Shown: positions 21,277 through 30,447, counted from the first letter of the stretch. The stretch: 31,505 bases of DNA from CAYPXJ01 sp964414595 (GCA_964414595.1 CAYPXJ010000016.1:1-31505); one strand, 5' to 3'. Notes: generated by a model not told the origin, from the sequence alone. Program-made: numbers and translations.

Positions 21277-21966
21277 ATGCTCAAACGTCTGGCGAAAAGT
21301 TCTTTTGCGCAAGGCGTGATCGCGCTGCTGATTTATAGCTATTTGCGTTTTGTCTATCTTACGTCGCGCTGGCATGTCGAAGGCCGCGACATCGTTGAAA
21401 AATTTGGCAATGGCAAACGCGGCGTCATTTTTTGTTTTTGGCACGGAAGGCTGGCACTCATCGCCCCGTTCAAACCGAGCGAAGGCCAGGTTTATGTCAT
21501 GATCTCGCAAAACCGCGATGGCGAAATCATCGCCCGCGTGATGCAGAAATTCGGCCTCGGCGCCATACGCGGTTCCTCGCGAAATCCAAACAAAACGAAA
21601 AACAAAGGCAGCACCGCCGTGGGCCGCCAAGCCATCGAAATTCTGCGCGATGGCGGCAATATCTGTATCACACCCGATGGCCCCAAAGGCCCCAATCGCG
21701 AGGTCAAAGGCAGCATCATCGATTTAGCAGCGAAAACCGGCGCCATCATCATCCCGGTCACGTACAGTATTTCGCGCGGAAAACATCTTAAAAGCTGGGA
21801 TAACTTCCTTTTTCCTTACCCTTTTTCGCGCGGCGCATTTTTGGTCGGTCACCCGCTGAATGTGCCGGATTATGCCAAGAAAATAGACCTCGAAGGCTAT
21901 GCACGCGAACTCGGCCAACAGTTAAACGATTTGACGCTCGAAGCCGACCGCCGTATAGGTCGTTAA
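21277..21966 (+). CDS. DUF374 lysophospholipid acyltransferase-like protein
   Basis: A 229-residue membrane-associated protein of the DUF374/LPLAT group. FCFWHGRLALIAP and AIRGSSRNPNKTKNKGS are the conserved DUF374 blocks. TPDGPKGPNREVKGSIIDLA followed by AAKTGAIIIPVTY completes the pattern. It has an N-terminal hydrophobic anchor (VIALLIYSYLRFVYL). The HxxxxD motif of classical acyltransferases appears as H-GRLA, without the Asp, as is usual in DUF374. These proteins sit in lipid A clusters of many Proteobacteria next to msbA and waaA and probably acylate or remodel lipid A; that role is inference. It begins three bases after the msbA stop. Confidence 0.85.
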   Translation: MLKRLAKSSFAQGVIALLIYSYLRFVYLTSRWHVEGRDIVEKFGNGKRGVIFCFWHGRLALIAPFKPSEGQVYVMISQNRDGEIIARVMQKFGLGAIRGSSRNPNKTKNKGSTAVGRQAIEILRDGGNICITPDGPKGPNREVKGSIIDLAAKTGAIIIPVTYSISRGKHLKSWDNFLFPYPFSRGAFLVGHPLNVPDYAKKIDLEGYARELGQQLNDLTLEADRRIGR

Positions 21967-21982
21967 ATCAAAGATTTTCCGC

Positions 21983-23242
21983 ATGCATTATTATCTCTAT
22001 CGTCTGCTCACGTTTCTTGGCGGCCCGCTAATTGATCTCTATCTGCGTAAGCGCAAGAAGCTTGGTAAAGAAGACCCCCAACGTTTTGAGGAGCGTAAGG
22101 GTATCGCCAGTTTTCCGCGTCCGAAAGGGCGCCTCATCTGGCTACACGGTGCCAGCGTCGGAGAAGCCATGTCCGTTTTGCCGCTTATCAACCGACTGGT
22201 GGAAAAATACCGTGATATTCACGTCCTCCTTACCACGGGCACAGTTGCCAGCGCGCGCATGATTGAAGGCCGCCTACCCGAGCGCGCCATCCATCAATAT
22301 ATCCCCATTGATCGCTATGGCACCGTGCGCCGCTTCCTTAAACACTGGCAGCCAACACTCGCCATCTGGGTGGAGTCGGAATTCTGGCCGAACCTGCTTG
22401 TCGAAACGGCGAAAACCGGCTGCCCGATGGTGCTCGTTAACGGCCGCGTGTCGAACGACTCCTTTGAAAAATGGATGCGCTACCACGATCTCGCCATAAA
22501 AATGATCAGCAGTTTCCATATTGTGATGGCGCAAACGCCGCGCGATCTGGAACGCCTGAAGCAACTCGGTGCGCGCAACGCGAAATTCATCGGCAACCTT
22601 AAATACGATGCACCAGCTTTACCGGCAGAGCCTAAGGCGATGAGCCGACTAGAGCCGATGCTGATGGGCCGCCCGGTATGGATGGCCGCCAGCACCCACC
22701 CCGGCGAGGAAGAAATCATCCTCGAAGTGCATAAACGCATCGCGCGCGAAATTCCCGATTTGCTCACCATCATTGCGCCGCGCCACCCAAGCCGCGGCGA
22801 AGAAATCAAAGCACTCGCCAAGGATCTGGAGGTTGCTTTGCGAAGCAAGCAGCAATCTATTAAAGATAGCACCGATATTTACATCGCCGATACGATTGGG
22901 GAACTGGGCGTTTTCTACCGCCTGGTCGGCATAGTTTTCATGGGCGGTTCGTTGGTCGAGCATGGCGGGCAAAATCCGCTGGAAGCCGCACGGCTCAATA
23001 CAGCGCTGCTTTCCGGCCCTTACACCAAGAATTTTGCTGACGTATATCAGGAACTTGAGGATGCAGGTGCCTACTTAAAAATTAGTTCCGGCAATGAATT
23101 GGTAGAAAAAATCACCTTGCTGCTTACCCAGCCGGAACGCCAACAAGGTCTGGCGCGGGCATCGCAGCTTCTGGTAGAGAGCAAACGTGGCGTTTTAGAA
23201 ATGGTGCTGCGGGAGCTCGATATTTTCCTAAAAGTGATGTAG
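21983..23242 (+). CDS. waaA: 3-deoxy-D-manno-octulosonic acid (KDO) transferase
   Basis: A 419-residue GT-B glycosyltransferase (family GT30) that adds KDO from CMP-KDO to the lipid IVA acceptor at the inner membrane. Diagnostic blocks are WLHGASVGEAMSVLPLI with the catalytic Glu at residue 61, LLTTGTVASARMI, VESEFWPNLL, IAPRHPSRGEEI and GGSLVEHGGQNPLEAA in the CMP-binding half. The N-terminus is a short membrane anchor (YRLLTFLGGPLIDLYLR). Length is normal. Whether it adds one or two KDO units cannot be read from the sequence. It sits 16 bases after the DUF374 gene. Confidence 0.95.
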   Translation: MHYYLYRLLTFLGGPLIDLYLRKRKKLGKEDPQRFEERKGIASFPRPKGRLIWLHGASVGEAMSVLPLINRLVEKYRDIHVLLTTGTVASARMIEGRLPERAIHQYIPIDRYGTVRRFLKHWQPTLAIWVESEFWPNLLVETAKTGCPMVLVNGRVSNDSFEKWMRYHDLAIKMISSFHIVMAQTPRDLERLKQLGARNAKFIGNLKYDAPALPAEPKAMSRLEPMLMGRPVWMAASTHPGEEEIILEVHKRIAREIPDLLTIIAPRHPSRGEEIKALAKDLEVALRSKQQSIKDSTDIYIADTIGELGVFYRLVGIVFMGGSLVEHGGQNPLEAARLNTALLSGPYTKNFADVYQELEDAGAYLKISSGNELVEKITLLLTQPERQQGLARASQLLVESKRGVLEMVLRELDIFLKVM

Positions 23243-23254
23243 AGTAGCGTTCCT

Positions 23255-24631
23255 ATGAAAATAATCATTTGTGGTGCAGGCGTCGTCGGAACCGGTATTG
23301 CCCGCCAATTAGTGTTAGAAGATCATGATGTGGTGGTGGTGGATAACGACCCCATCATGATTGGCAGGCTCAACGAAACGCTCGATGTCACTGGTATCGT
23401 GGGTTACGCGTCGCATCCTGGCGTGCTGCAAAATTGCGGGGCGAAAGATGCGGATATGCTGATTGCGGTCACCCAGGTGGATGAAGTGAACATGGTCGCC
23501 TGCCAGATAGCGCACACGCTTTTCAATATCCCAACCACGATTGCGCGCATACGCGATCAAAATTATCTGTTGCCCGAATGGCGCAGCCTTTATCGGCATG
23601 ATCGCCTGCCGATTGATTATATTATTTCGCCGGAGCTGGAAGTGGCGCACACGGTGATTAACCGTTTGCATGCTCCAGGCGTGATGGATACGCTTAATTT
23701 TTTTGATAACCAAATCCGCGTCATTGAGCTCCGCGCGGAATCAGGTTGTCCATTCCATGGCTTAAGTTTCGGTCGCATACGCGAAGATCTCAAGCCGCAT
23801 CGTTCGCGCGTGCTGGCGGTAGAGCGCAATGGCGATATTTTGTTTCCGGATTCGGTGGAAGAATTGGCAGCAGGCGATCTTGTATTCTTCATGGCCCCCG
23901 CGCGCGCGGTAGAGCATGTGATGGCGCAGTTTGGTCACGCAGAAAAAGAAGCGCGCCGTGTGATTATTGTCGGCGCGGGTAACATCGGTTTGTTCCTTTC
24001 GCAACGTCTTGAGCAAGAGGAAGATTTAAGCATCAAACTTATCGAAATCAGCCGTGAATGCGCAACCTACGCCGCCAATAAACTGGAGGACGTAACCGTT
24101 ATTTGCGGTGATGCGCTGGATCAGGAAATTCTGAAAGAAGTCAATATCGCCGATGCCGAAACCTTCATCGCGGTCACCAACGATGACGAAGTGAATATTC
24201 TTTCTTCGCTGCTTGCAAAACGTTTCGGCTGTCGCCGCGCGATCACGCTTATTAACAGTGTTGCCTATTCGCCGCTGATTGGTTCGCTCGGTATCGATGT
24301 CGTCATTAACCCTCGCGAGATCACTGTTTCGAGCATCTTGCAATATATCCGTCGCGGAAAAGTTCGGGCCGCTCGCGCTATTTTCAGCGGTGAAGTGGAA
24401 ATTATTGAAATTGAAGTGCCCGCGGGCGCACCGGTGGTCGGCCAGATGCTTGCCGATCTGGATCTCCCTCGCGATATTTTTATCGCGGCCATTGCGCGCG
24501 ATAACGATATCTTCCTTCCCTATGATGAAGAATTCGCGCTGCGCGAACATGATACGGTGCTGGTGGTCTGCCGGTCCAATGCCGTGAAAAAAGTGGATAA
24601 AATTTTCTCCTCGCAGGGAGATTATTTCTAA
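23255..24631 (+). CDS. trkA: Trk potassium uptake system NAD-binding component
   Basis: A 458-residue cytoplasmic protein with two RCK (TrkA_N plus TrkA_C) units in tandem. The first dinucleotide-binding loop is IICGAGVVGTGIARQL (4-19) and the acidic strand end VVVVDND follows. The second is VIIVGAGNIGLFLSQ (about 228-242). TrkA gates the TrkH/TrkG potassium channel according to NAD(H)/nucleotide binding; no trkH is in the window. Length is typical for the two-unit form. In many Alphaproteobacteria trkA follows ntrYX and precedes dat and hfq. Here dat is in place, but waaA precedes and a HAD gene follows. Confidence 0.94.
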   Translation: MKIIICGAGVVGTGIARQLVLEDHDVVVVDNDPIMIGRLNETLDVTGIVGYASHPGVLQNCGAKDADMLIAVTQVDEVNMVACQIAHTLFNIPTTIARIRDQNYLLPEWRSLYRHDRLPIDYIISPELEVAHTVINRLHAPGVMDTLNFFDNQIRVIELRAESGCPFHGLSFGRIREDLKPHRSRVLAVERNGDILFPDSVEELAAGDLVFFMAPARAVEHVMAQFGHAEKEARRVIIVGAGNIGLFLSQRLEQEEDLSIKLIEISRECATYAANKLEDVTVICGDALDQEILKEVNIADAETFIAVTNDDEVNILSSLLAKRFGCRRAITLINSVAYSPLIGSLGIDVVINPREITVSSILQYIRRGKVRAARAIFSGEVEIIEIEVPAGAPVVGQMLADLDLPRDIFIAAIARDNDIFLPYDEEFALREHDTVLVVCRSNAVKKVDKIFSSQGDYF

Positions 24632-25516
24632 ATGTCACGTATGGCGTATGTGAACGGTGAATATAAACGTGTCGCCGATGCGTCCGTATCGATTCAGGAT
24701 CGCGGCTATCAATTTTCTGATGGCGTATACGAAGTCACCGCTATTGTAAAAGGCGTGCCGATTGATTTCGATCTCCACATGGAACGTCTCAAGCGCTCCT
24801 GCAAAGAAATTTCCATCGCGCTGCCAATGCCTATCAATGCTATGCGGATTGTCATGCGCGAATTATTGCGCAAAAACCGTATGCTCGGGCAGGATGCTGT
24901 ACTCTATCAGCAAATCACACGCGGTGTAGCCACGCGCGCGCATCCTTTTCCCAGCCACACAAAACCCAGTTTCGTCATGCAGGTATTTCCTTCGCGCACC
25001 CCGGCGCCCAAAGCCTACGCACGCGGCGGCAAAGTAATTACCTATCCAGATATTCGTTGGGATCAGCGACATATTAAATCTGTTTCGTTGCTGCCGAACG
25101 TGCTGGCGATGCAACAGGCAAAATCGAAAGGTAACGATGAAGCATGGCTGGTGGATACGACCCGCCATATCGTCACGGAAGCCAGCGCCAGCAACGCCTT
25201 TATTATTCAGGGCAACACCTTGCGCACCCACCCGGAAGATAATTGGATTTTAAGCGGTGTGACGCGCAAAGTGGTGTTAAAACTGGCGGCAAAGCTTAAA
25301 TTAAAAGTAGTGGAGAAAGCCTTTACCGTCGATGAGGCGCTGGAAGCCGACGAAGCTTTCATCACCAGCACCACAAAAGGTGTATTTCCCATCGTAGAAA
25401 TAGACAAGCAATCAATCGGCAAAGGTGTGCCAGGCCTACACACCAAAGCGCTAATCATGGCATATGCCGAACATATTGCAGAAACCGTCCAGGCCGCCCA
25501 CAACACGTCACTATAA
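24632..25516 (+). CDS. dat: D-amino acid aminotransferase (class IV)
   Basis: A 294-residue PLP enzyme of aminotransferase fold type IV. The N-terminal YVNGEYKRVADASVSIQDRG then FSDGVYEV and the active-site Lys149 in RHIKSVSLLPNVLAMQQA match D-alanine aminotransferases. EASASNAFII follows, which contributes PLP-phosphate contacts. It interconverts D-amino acids and 2-keto acids, providing D-Glu or D-Ala for peptidoglycan. A branched-chain aminotransferase or aminodeoxychorismate lyase shares the fold, but the N-terminal DRGYQFSDGVYEV and IKS motif favour Dat. The ATG directly follows the trkA stop (TAAATG), so the two are translationally linked. Confidence 0.9.
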   Translation: MSRMAYVNGEYKRVADASVSIQDRGYQFSDGVYEVTAIVKGVPIDFDLHMERLKRSCKEISIALPMPINAMRIVMRELLRKNRMLGQDAVLYQQITRGVATRAHPFPSHTKPSFVMQVFPSRTPAPKAYARGGKVITYPDIRWDQRHIKSVSLLPNVLAMQQAKSKGNDEAWLVDTTRHIVTEASASNAFIIQGNTLRTHPEDNWILSGVTRKVVLKLAAKLKLKVVEKAFTVDEALEADEAFITSTTKGVFPIVEIDKQSIGKGVPGLHTKALIMAYAEHIAETVQAAHNTSL

Positions 25517-25525
25517 GATTCCTTT

Positions 25526-26245
25526 ATGATGAAATTACTTTATCCGAAAGCCGTTTTATTTGATTGGGATAACACGCTGGTAGATAGCTGGCCGATTATC
25601 CACGAATCCTGGAATCATACGCTTAAAACTATGGGTCAGCCCACGTGGGATATCGCCACCACGAAAGAGCGCGTCCATCGTTCGCTGCGTGATGTTTTTC
25701 CGGAATTATTCGGCCAGGAAAACTGGCAAAAAGCCCGTGATATTTATTACGAGAAATTTTTGCAAATCCATTTGGATAATTTACGCATGCTTCAGGATGC
25801 TCAATCCGTGCTGCAAGCGCTTAATGACGAAAATATTTATGTCGGCATTGTGAGCAATAAAACCGGTACGTATTTGCGTAAGGAAATCGAGCGGCTAGGT
25901 TGGAATCCTTATTTCAAAATAGCCCTTGGCGCTACCGATACGCCTAAAGATAAACCCGACCGCATCGCGGTGGACGCCGCATTAGCGCAAAGCGGTTTTT
26001 CGCAAGATGCAGAAAAAAACTGGGGTCGCGATGTATGGTTTATCGGTGATAGCCCCTCGGATCTCGCTTGTGCGTTGAATAGTGGCGCGCAACCTATTCT
26101 GTTTGGTGAGCCGGGTATGGCAGAAGAGCACCGAAAAACGCTTGCTAATTATCCTCACTTTACGCATGATGTGCCGCATTTCAAAACGCACCAGGATTTG
26201 CTGCAGGCCATCAAATCATTGCCCAAAAGCAAATCATCTACCTAA
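25526..26245 (+). CDS. HAD-superfamily hydrolase (phosphoglycolate phosphatase-like)
   Basis: A 239-residue cytoplasmic HAD phosphatase. Motif I is VLFDWDNTLVDSW (D13 nucleophile, D15 acid/base). Motif II is GIVSNKTGTYL (Ser/Asn). Motif III Lys is in TDTPKDKPD, and motif IV is FIGDSPSDLACA (metal-binding Asp pair). A helical cap lies between motifs I and II, as in subfamily IA enzymes such as Gph. The substrate cannot be assigned. The first Met has a second in-frame Met next to it; neither has a clear Shine-Dalgarno. It lies in the msbA-trkA operon, nine bases after dat. Confidence 0.88.
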   Translation: MMKLLYPKAVLFDWDNTLVDSWPIIHESWNHTLKTMGQPTWDIATTKERVHRSLRDVFPELFGQENWQKARDIYYEKFLQIHLDNLRMLQDAQSVLQALNDENIYVGIVSNKTGTYLRKEIERLGWNPYFKIALGATDTPKDKPDRIAVDAALAQSGFSQDAEKNWGRDVWFIGDSPSDLACALNSGAQPILFGEPGMAEEHRKTLANYPHFTHDVPHFKTHQDLLQAIKSLPKSKSST

Positions 26246-26265
26246 TTTTTCGTCAGGAGTTGCCC

Positions 26266-28212
26266 ATGCGCTTTATTCTAAAATTCATTGTGCTGATTAT
26301 CGTATTAATCATCGCTGCACTAATCGCTATTCCGGTGTTCGTCAGCGACCAAACCATTAAAGAACAAGCACAGAAGCGCGTGAGCGAAGCCACGGGCCGC
26401 AAGCTCACCATCGCCGGTGACACAAAATTCACCATGTTTCCGATTTTAGGTGTCACCCTGCATGACACTACACTTTCCAATGCCGAATGGGGTGAAGCGC
26501 CATATCTTTTTAAAGCACAAGAGCTGAAAGCGGGCGTGCAACTTCTGCCGTTACTCACGGGCGTTTTTATTCTGGATGAAATGAAAATCAACGCCGCAGA
26601 TGTATTTCTGGAAGTGGATAAAGAAGGACGTAAAAACTGGCAGTTCGGCGCATTAAATTCAGCTGAAAAAACCACGGAACCCGGCAAACCGCTTAATCTT
26701 CCTAAAAAGCTGAGCCTCGGCGAAATCGCGATTACCAATAGCAACGTGCTTTACACCGATAAACAAAAAAACGCGAAACATCAGGTAACCAACGCCAATA
26801 TCAAACTCACGCTCGGCAATCTTCAAGGCCCTATCGATTTGCAAGCAAAAGCAGATTACCAAGGCACGCCTGTTGCACTTAACGTAAATGCAAACCCGGG
26901 TATTGCGCTCGTTACCGGTGGCACCGCAGAAACAACGATCAACGGTTACTATGGAACCTATCAGGCAAAAGCCAAAGGTTCGCTGACGCGTCAGGATAAA
27001 ATCATCAGCTTCAAAAGCATGGAGTTAGATTATGCCGGCACCGTTTTGCGTGGCGATATCGTAGTGGATCAATCCGCTGCTGTGCCTTTGATCAAAGCCG
27101 ACCTCACCTCTACCAATCTGGATATAGATGCTATTTTGGCAGCTTCGGCGACAGGCCTTGATTCAACGACAGCGACACCGGTAGAAAAGGCACCCGAAAA
27201 ACCTATCGATCTTTCCGGTCTTAAATCCCTCAACGCAACCATTAAACTAAAAGCCGATCAGGCGAAAATCAGTAAAATTCAATTCGGCGCCACGAATATT
27301 GACGCAAATTTGAAAGATGGCGTGCTCGATATCAGTGGTAACGATATCGCGCTTTACGGTGGTCTGCTCAATCTTAAAAGCGAAATTTCCGGGCAGAACG
27401 GCGCTAAAATTGCGTCGCGCATTGCCTTACAAAATGTACAATTTGGCCCACTGTTGAAAGACGCCGCAGATTTTGTGTATCTCGATGGCGCGGGTAATTT
27501 TGATGCCACTTTGCACACGGAAGGCACCAGCACGCTTCAACTGAAGCGCAATCTGAATGGCGATCTCGCCCTTGCCGTACCGGAGGGGAAAGTCACCGGG
27601 CTTTCCGTACTTTCGCAAATGAGCCACGTCACCAGCGCGGTGCAAAATCTGCGCGATCAATTCGCTTCCAGTAACGTGAGCAGCGAGGCCCCGGAAATCA
27701 TGAACGTGAAAACCACCGCCGATATTAAAAACGGCGTGGTTTCTACCAAAGATTTCAAACTGGAATCGCCAAACATGGTGCTTTCCGGTGAAGGCAGCGC
27801 CGATATCGCGCAGCGCATGATTGATTTCAAACTCACACCGAAACTCGGTGAAAAACGCGGCGCCTCCGTCGGCTCAAAATTTGTGGGCATAAAAGTTCCA
27901 CTGCGTATTCAGGGTTCTTTTGATGCGCCGATGGTGTACCCCGATGTTGCGGGCACGGCGAAAAGCGCGGTGCGCGATGCACTGAAAAATGTCAAATCCG
28001 TGGAAGATCTGAAATCCAAAGATACGCTACGCTCGATTAAAGACAGCTTCAAAGGTCTTATCAGTGACGATGCGGAAGAAAAACCAGCGGCAAAAAAAGT
28101 GCCAACGCCGCAAGTGGAAGAAAAATCAGAAGAGCCTCAAACGCCTGCACAAGAAGGCCCTACCGGCACACTTCTGGATGAACCTTTGAAGCAAATTCAG
28201 GGACTTTTCTAA
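26266..28212 (+). CDS. AsmA-family envelope protein
   Basis: A 648-residue protein with a single N-terminal anchor (FILKFIVLIIVLIIAALIAI) and a long periplasmic region of repeated beta strands. The N-terminal block EATGRKLTIAGDTKFTMFPI then LGVTLHDTTLSN is the AsmA N-domain signature. The C-terminal block SPNMVLSGEGSADIAQRMID then FKLTPKLGEK is the AsmA_2 signature. AsmA-like proteins form lipid-transfer bridges between inner and outer membranes and influence outer-membrane assembly. The last ~60 residues are Pro/Glu/Lys-rich and probably disordered. ATG 26266 is chosen because CAGGAG lies six bases upstream; the TTG at 26260 is poorer. Last gene of the presumed operon. Confidence 0.88.
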   Translation: MRFILKFIVLIIVLIIAALIAIPVFVSDQTIKEQAQKRVSEATGRKLTIAGDTKFTMFPILGVTLHDTTLSNAEWGEAPYLFKAQELKAGVQLLPLLTGVFILDEMKINAADVFLEVDKEGRKNWQFGALNSAEKTTEPGKPLNLPKKLSLGEIAITNSNVLYTDKQKNAKHQVTNANIKLTLGNLQGPIDLQAKADYQGTPVALNVNANPGIALVTGGTAETTINGYYGTYQAKAKGSLTRQDKIISFKSMELDYAGTVLRGDIVVDQSAAVPLIKADLTSTNLDIDAILAASATGLDSTTATPVEKAPEKPIDLSGLKSLNATIKLKADQAKISKIQFGATNIDANLKDGVLDISGNDIALYGGLLNLKSEISGQNGAKIASRIALQNVQFGPLLKDAADFVYLDGAGNFDATLHTEGTSTLQLKRNLNGDLALAVPEGKVTGLSVLSQMSHVTSAVQNLRDQFASSNVSSEAPEIMNVKTTADIKNGVVSTKDFKLESPNMVLSGEGSADIAQRMIDFKLTPKLGEKRGASVGSKFVGIKVPLRIQGSFDAPMVYPDVAGTAKSAVRDALKNVKSVEDLKSKDTLRSIKDSFKGLISDDAEEKPAAKKVPTPQVEEKSEEPQTPAQEGPTGTLLDEPLKQIQGLF

Positions 28213-28296
28213 GTTATCTAAATTTTTTCGTTGCACTGCACAATTTTATTGGTTAACGTTCAATTCCGGGTGTTAACTTATTTGTGGAGTGTTCCT

Positions 28297-29595
28297 ATGC
28301 GTCATCCGGTTCTAACTAAACTTTCCTTATCTCTTCTCGCTCTTTCCCTTCCTGCGCTTGCATTTGCGCAGGATGCGCCAACCCTTAATTCCGGCGATAC
28401 TGCCTGGATGCTAGTCTCCACCGCGTTGGTGATGCTGATGATCATCCCTGGCCTTGCGCTTTTCTACGGCGGTCTTGTTCGCAAAGAAAACCTGCTCGCC
28501 GCATTGATGCAAACTTTTATCACATGCTGTGTCGTCACGGTGGTGTGGATTCTTGCGGGCTATTCCCTTGCCTTCACGCCCGGTGGCATTTTCATTGGCG
28601 GCTTGGATAAAGCCCTGCTGAAAGGCCTTACACCGGCAGCCCTTACCGGCACCATTCCGGAATCCCTCTTTATCGTTTTCCAGCTTACCTTCGCAGCGAT
28701 TACCACAGCACTGATTTTTGGTGCGGTGGCGGATCGTATTAAATTTTCTGCGATGCTGGCATTCGCCGTACTGTGGCCAATCGCCGTGTATGCGCCCGTT
28801 GCCCATTGGGTGTGGGGCGGTGGTTTCCTGGCGGCGGATCCTTTCAATTTTGGCTTACCTCCGGTGCTTGATTTCGCAGGTGGCGCAGTAGTGCACCTTA
28901 ACTCCGGTGCCGCAGGTCTTGCAGCGGCAATCGTGTTAGGCAAGCGCTTGAGCGATGTCGAACATACACCGGCAAACATGGTGTACGCTGTGATTGGCGC
29001 TTCCTTACTTTGGGTAGGCTGGTTTGGTTTTAACGCCGGCTCCGCCGTTGCGGCAGGCACCAGCGCGGGTATGGCAATGCTGGTTACCCAAGCTGCTTCC
29101 GCTACAGGCGCGCTCGCTTGGCTTGCGGCAGAATGGATGGCGAAAGGTAAACCGAGCGTCGCTGGCACTATTACCGGCGCGATTGCGGGCCTTGTTGCTA
29201 TCACTCCGGCTTCGGGTTTTGTCACCGTGCCCAGCGCACTGGCGATTGGCCTAGCCGCAGGTATCGTCTGCTACTTTGCCTGCACGACCATCAAATCGCT
29301 CTTCGGGTATGATGACTCGCTCGATGTATTCGGCGTCCATGGTTTTGGCGGTTTGCTTGGCGCACTTCTCACGGGCGTCTATGCGTCAGAATCCGTGGCA
29401 GGCAAAACCGGGTTACTTGAAGGCAATGGCAGCCAGTTACTGGCGCAAGCGTACGGCTCGATTGTCGTATTCGTTTATTCCTTCGTGGCCAGCTATATCC
29501 TGCTCAAGATTATTCAGCTTATTTTCGGTCTGCGCGTCGATGCGAAAACCGAACGCAAAGGCTTGAATGTCGAGCTGCATGGTGATGCAATCTAG
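28297..29595 (+). CDS. amtB: Ammonium transporter AmtB
   Basis: A 432-residue polytopic ammonium channel with a cleavable signal (LALSLPALAFAQD). The core spans contain GLALFYGGLVRKENLLAALM (Amt signature). The twin pore His residues are in PVAHWVWGGG and DVFGVHGFGGLLGALLTG, and GAAGLAAAIVLGKR sits in the central block. The C-terminal cytoplasmic tail (FGLRVDAKTERKGLNVELHG) keeps the contact region for a PII protein. ATG 28297 is preceded by GGAG seven bases upstream. The usual upstream glnK is absent; the window shows AsmA instead. Two GTTAAC sequences 20 bases apart lie in the upstream gap. Terminated by a strong hairpin. Confidence 0.95.
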   Translation: MRHPVLTKLSLSLLALSLPALAFAQDAPTLNSGDTAWMLVSTALVMLMIIPGLALFYGGLVRKENLLAALMQTFITCCVVTVVWILAGYSLAFTPGGIFIGGLDKALLKGLTPAALTGTIPESLFIVFQLTFAAITTALIFGAVADRIKFSAMLAFAVLWPIAVYAPVAHWVWGGGFLAADPFNFGLPPVLDFAGGAVVHLNSGAAGLAAAIVLGKRLSDVEHTPANMVYAVIGASLLWVGWFGFNAGSAVAAGTSAGMAMLVTQAASATGALAWLAAEWMAKGKPSVAGTITGAIAGLVAITPASGFVTVPSALAIGLAAGIVCYFACTTIKSLFGYDDSLDVFGVHGFGGLLGALLTGVYASESVAGKTGLLEGNGSQLLAQAYGSIVVFVYSFVASYILLKIIQLIFGLRVDAKTERKGLNVELHGDAI

Positions 29596-29615
29596 TTTAC
29601 TTCTGTAGTGAAACG

Positions 29616-29648
29616 AAAAGGGGAGCTTTTGAAGCTCCCCTTTTTTTT
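29616..29648 (+). terminator. Rho-independent terminator of amtB
   Basis: A perfect 13-bp stem (AAAAGGGGAGCTT 29616-29628 with AAGCTCCCCTTTT 29632-29644), loop TTG, is followed by eight Ts ending at 29648. It may also serve the convergent gene, because on the minus strand the stem is followed by TTTTCGTTT. Confidence 0.93.
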
Positions 29649-29659
29649 ATTGCATACAA

Positions 29660-30394
29660 CTAAAATTTAGGATGCTGCTGTTGCGCACGGTATTGATGCC
29701 GCTCACGGGCATTTGAAAGGCTGGAAGGATCAACTTTTTGTATCGCTTCTAAGGACGCAATAATCTCATTAATGTGCGCTTCCATTTCTTGCTTTTGGTT
29801 AGGGTCGGTCATAGCTTCCTGAAACCGGAAAAGTACTTCCGCAAACACCTCGCGCTGTAGGCGCAAAATTTCTTCCCGATCGGGTTGAGGCAGACTGATA
29901 TCAATATGAAAGGCCATTTCTTTGGGATAAAAATCAATGGCACCCCTACTAAATAAAGCCCGCGCCGTGCCGGTAAAAATTTCCTCACTGCCATACCCAT
30001 CGGTTTCAACGGGTTTCAGTGGGGCTTCCGTCACACTTATAAAACCACGTTCCTGCATATCTCCCAAAATGTTCGTAAGCCACGTCTCATAGATCTGATG
30101 GTTGCGTTCATAAATGTCATCGCGGTGACCATCAAGTATGTCCGTATCGTGCAACGGGATAGATTTAACCGAAACCCGCGCTTTATCTGTGTCAGGTAAC
30201 ACATAGGTATAAACCGCTAGCCAATGCGGTGTGGCAAAGCGTTCTTCACCTTCATTATTTCTATTTCGCCCACGGTACACGCGCAGCGCATCTTCTACTT
30301 CGGGGTGCTCCACTGCTAAAAATACCTGGCGACTGGTGGGATATTCCTTAAATTCGCGTGCATTAGTTGAAATGATGAAATTATGGTGTTCCAT
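29660..30394 (-). CDS. Unknown 244-aa cytoplasmic protein
   Basis: No family recognised. It starts MEHHNFIISTNAREFKEYPT; ATG 30394 is chosen because AAGGAG lies eight bases upstream. The N-terminal half appears mixed alpha/beta (FLAVEHPEVEDALRVYRG, WLAVYTYVLPDTDK). The C-terminal 75 residues are helical (REEILRLQREVFAEVLFRFQ and EAHINEIIASLEAIQ), ending in a Gln/His-rich tail. There is no signal peptide or membrane span. A CtrA-type TTAA-N7-TTAAC lies 38-53 bases upstream. Function unknown. Confidence 0.6.
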   Translation of the reverse strand: MEHHNFIISTNAREFKEYPTSRQVFLAVEHPEVEDALRVYRGRNRNNEGEERFATPHWLAVYTYVLPDTDKARVSVKSIPLHDTDILDGHRDDIYERNHQIYETWLTNILGDMQERGFISVTEAPLKPVETDGYGSEEIFTGTARALFSRGAIDFYPKEMAFHIDISLPQPDREEILRLQREVFAEVLFRFQEAMTDPNQKQEMEAHINEIIASLEAIQKVDPSSLSNARERHQYRAQQQHPKF

Positions 30395-30431
30395 AAAAGG
30401 CTCCTTTGCCTTTAACCCTACCAAAACTTGG

Positions 30432-30447
30432 TTAACACATCGTTAAC
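30432..30447 (+). promoter_or_regulatory. CtrA-type site in the divergent groES/unknown gene region
   Basis: TTAACACATCGTTAAC fits TTAA-N7-TTAAC exactly. A TTAACC half-site lies at 30412-30417. It is 38-53 bases upstream of the minus-strand 244-aa gene and 140 upstream of groES, so the former is the more likely target. Confidence 0.5.
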
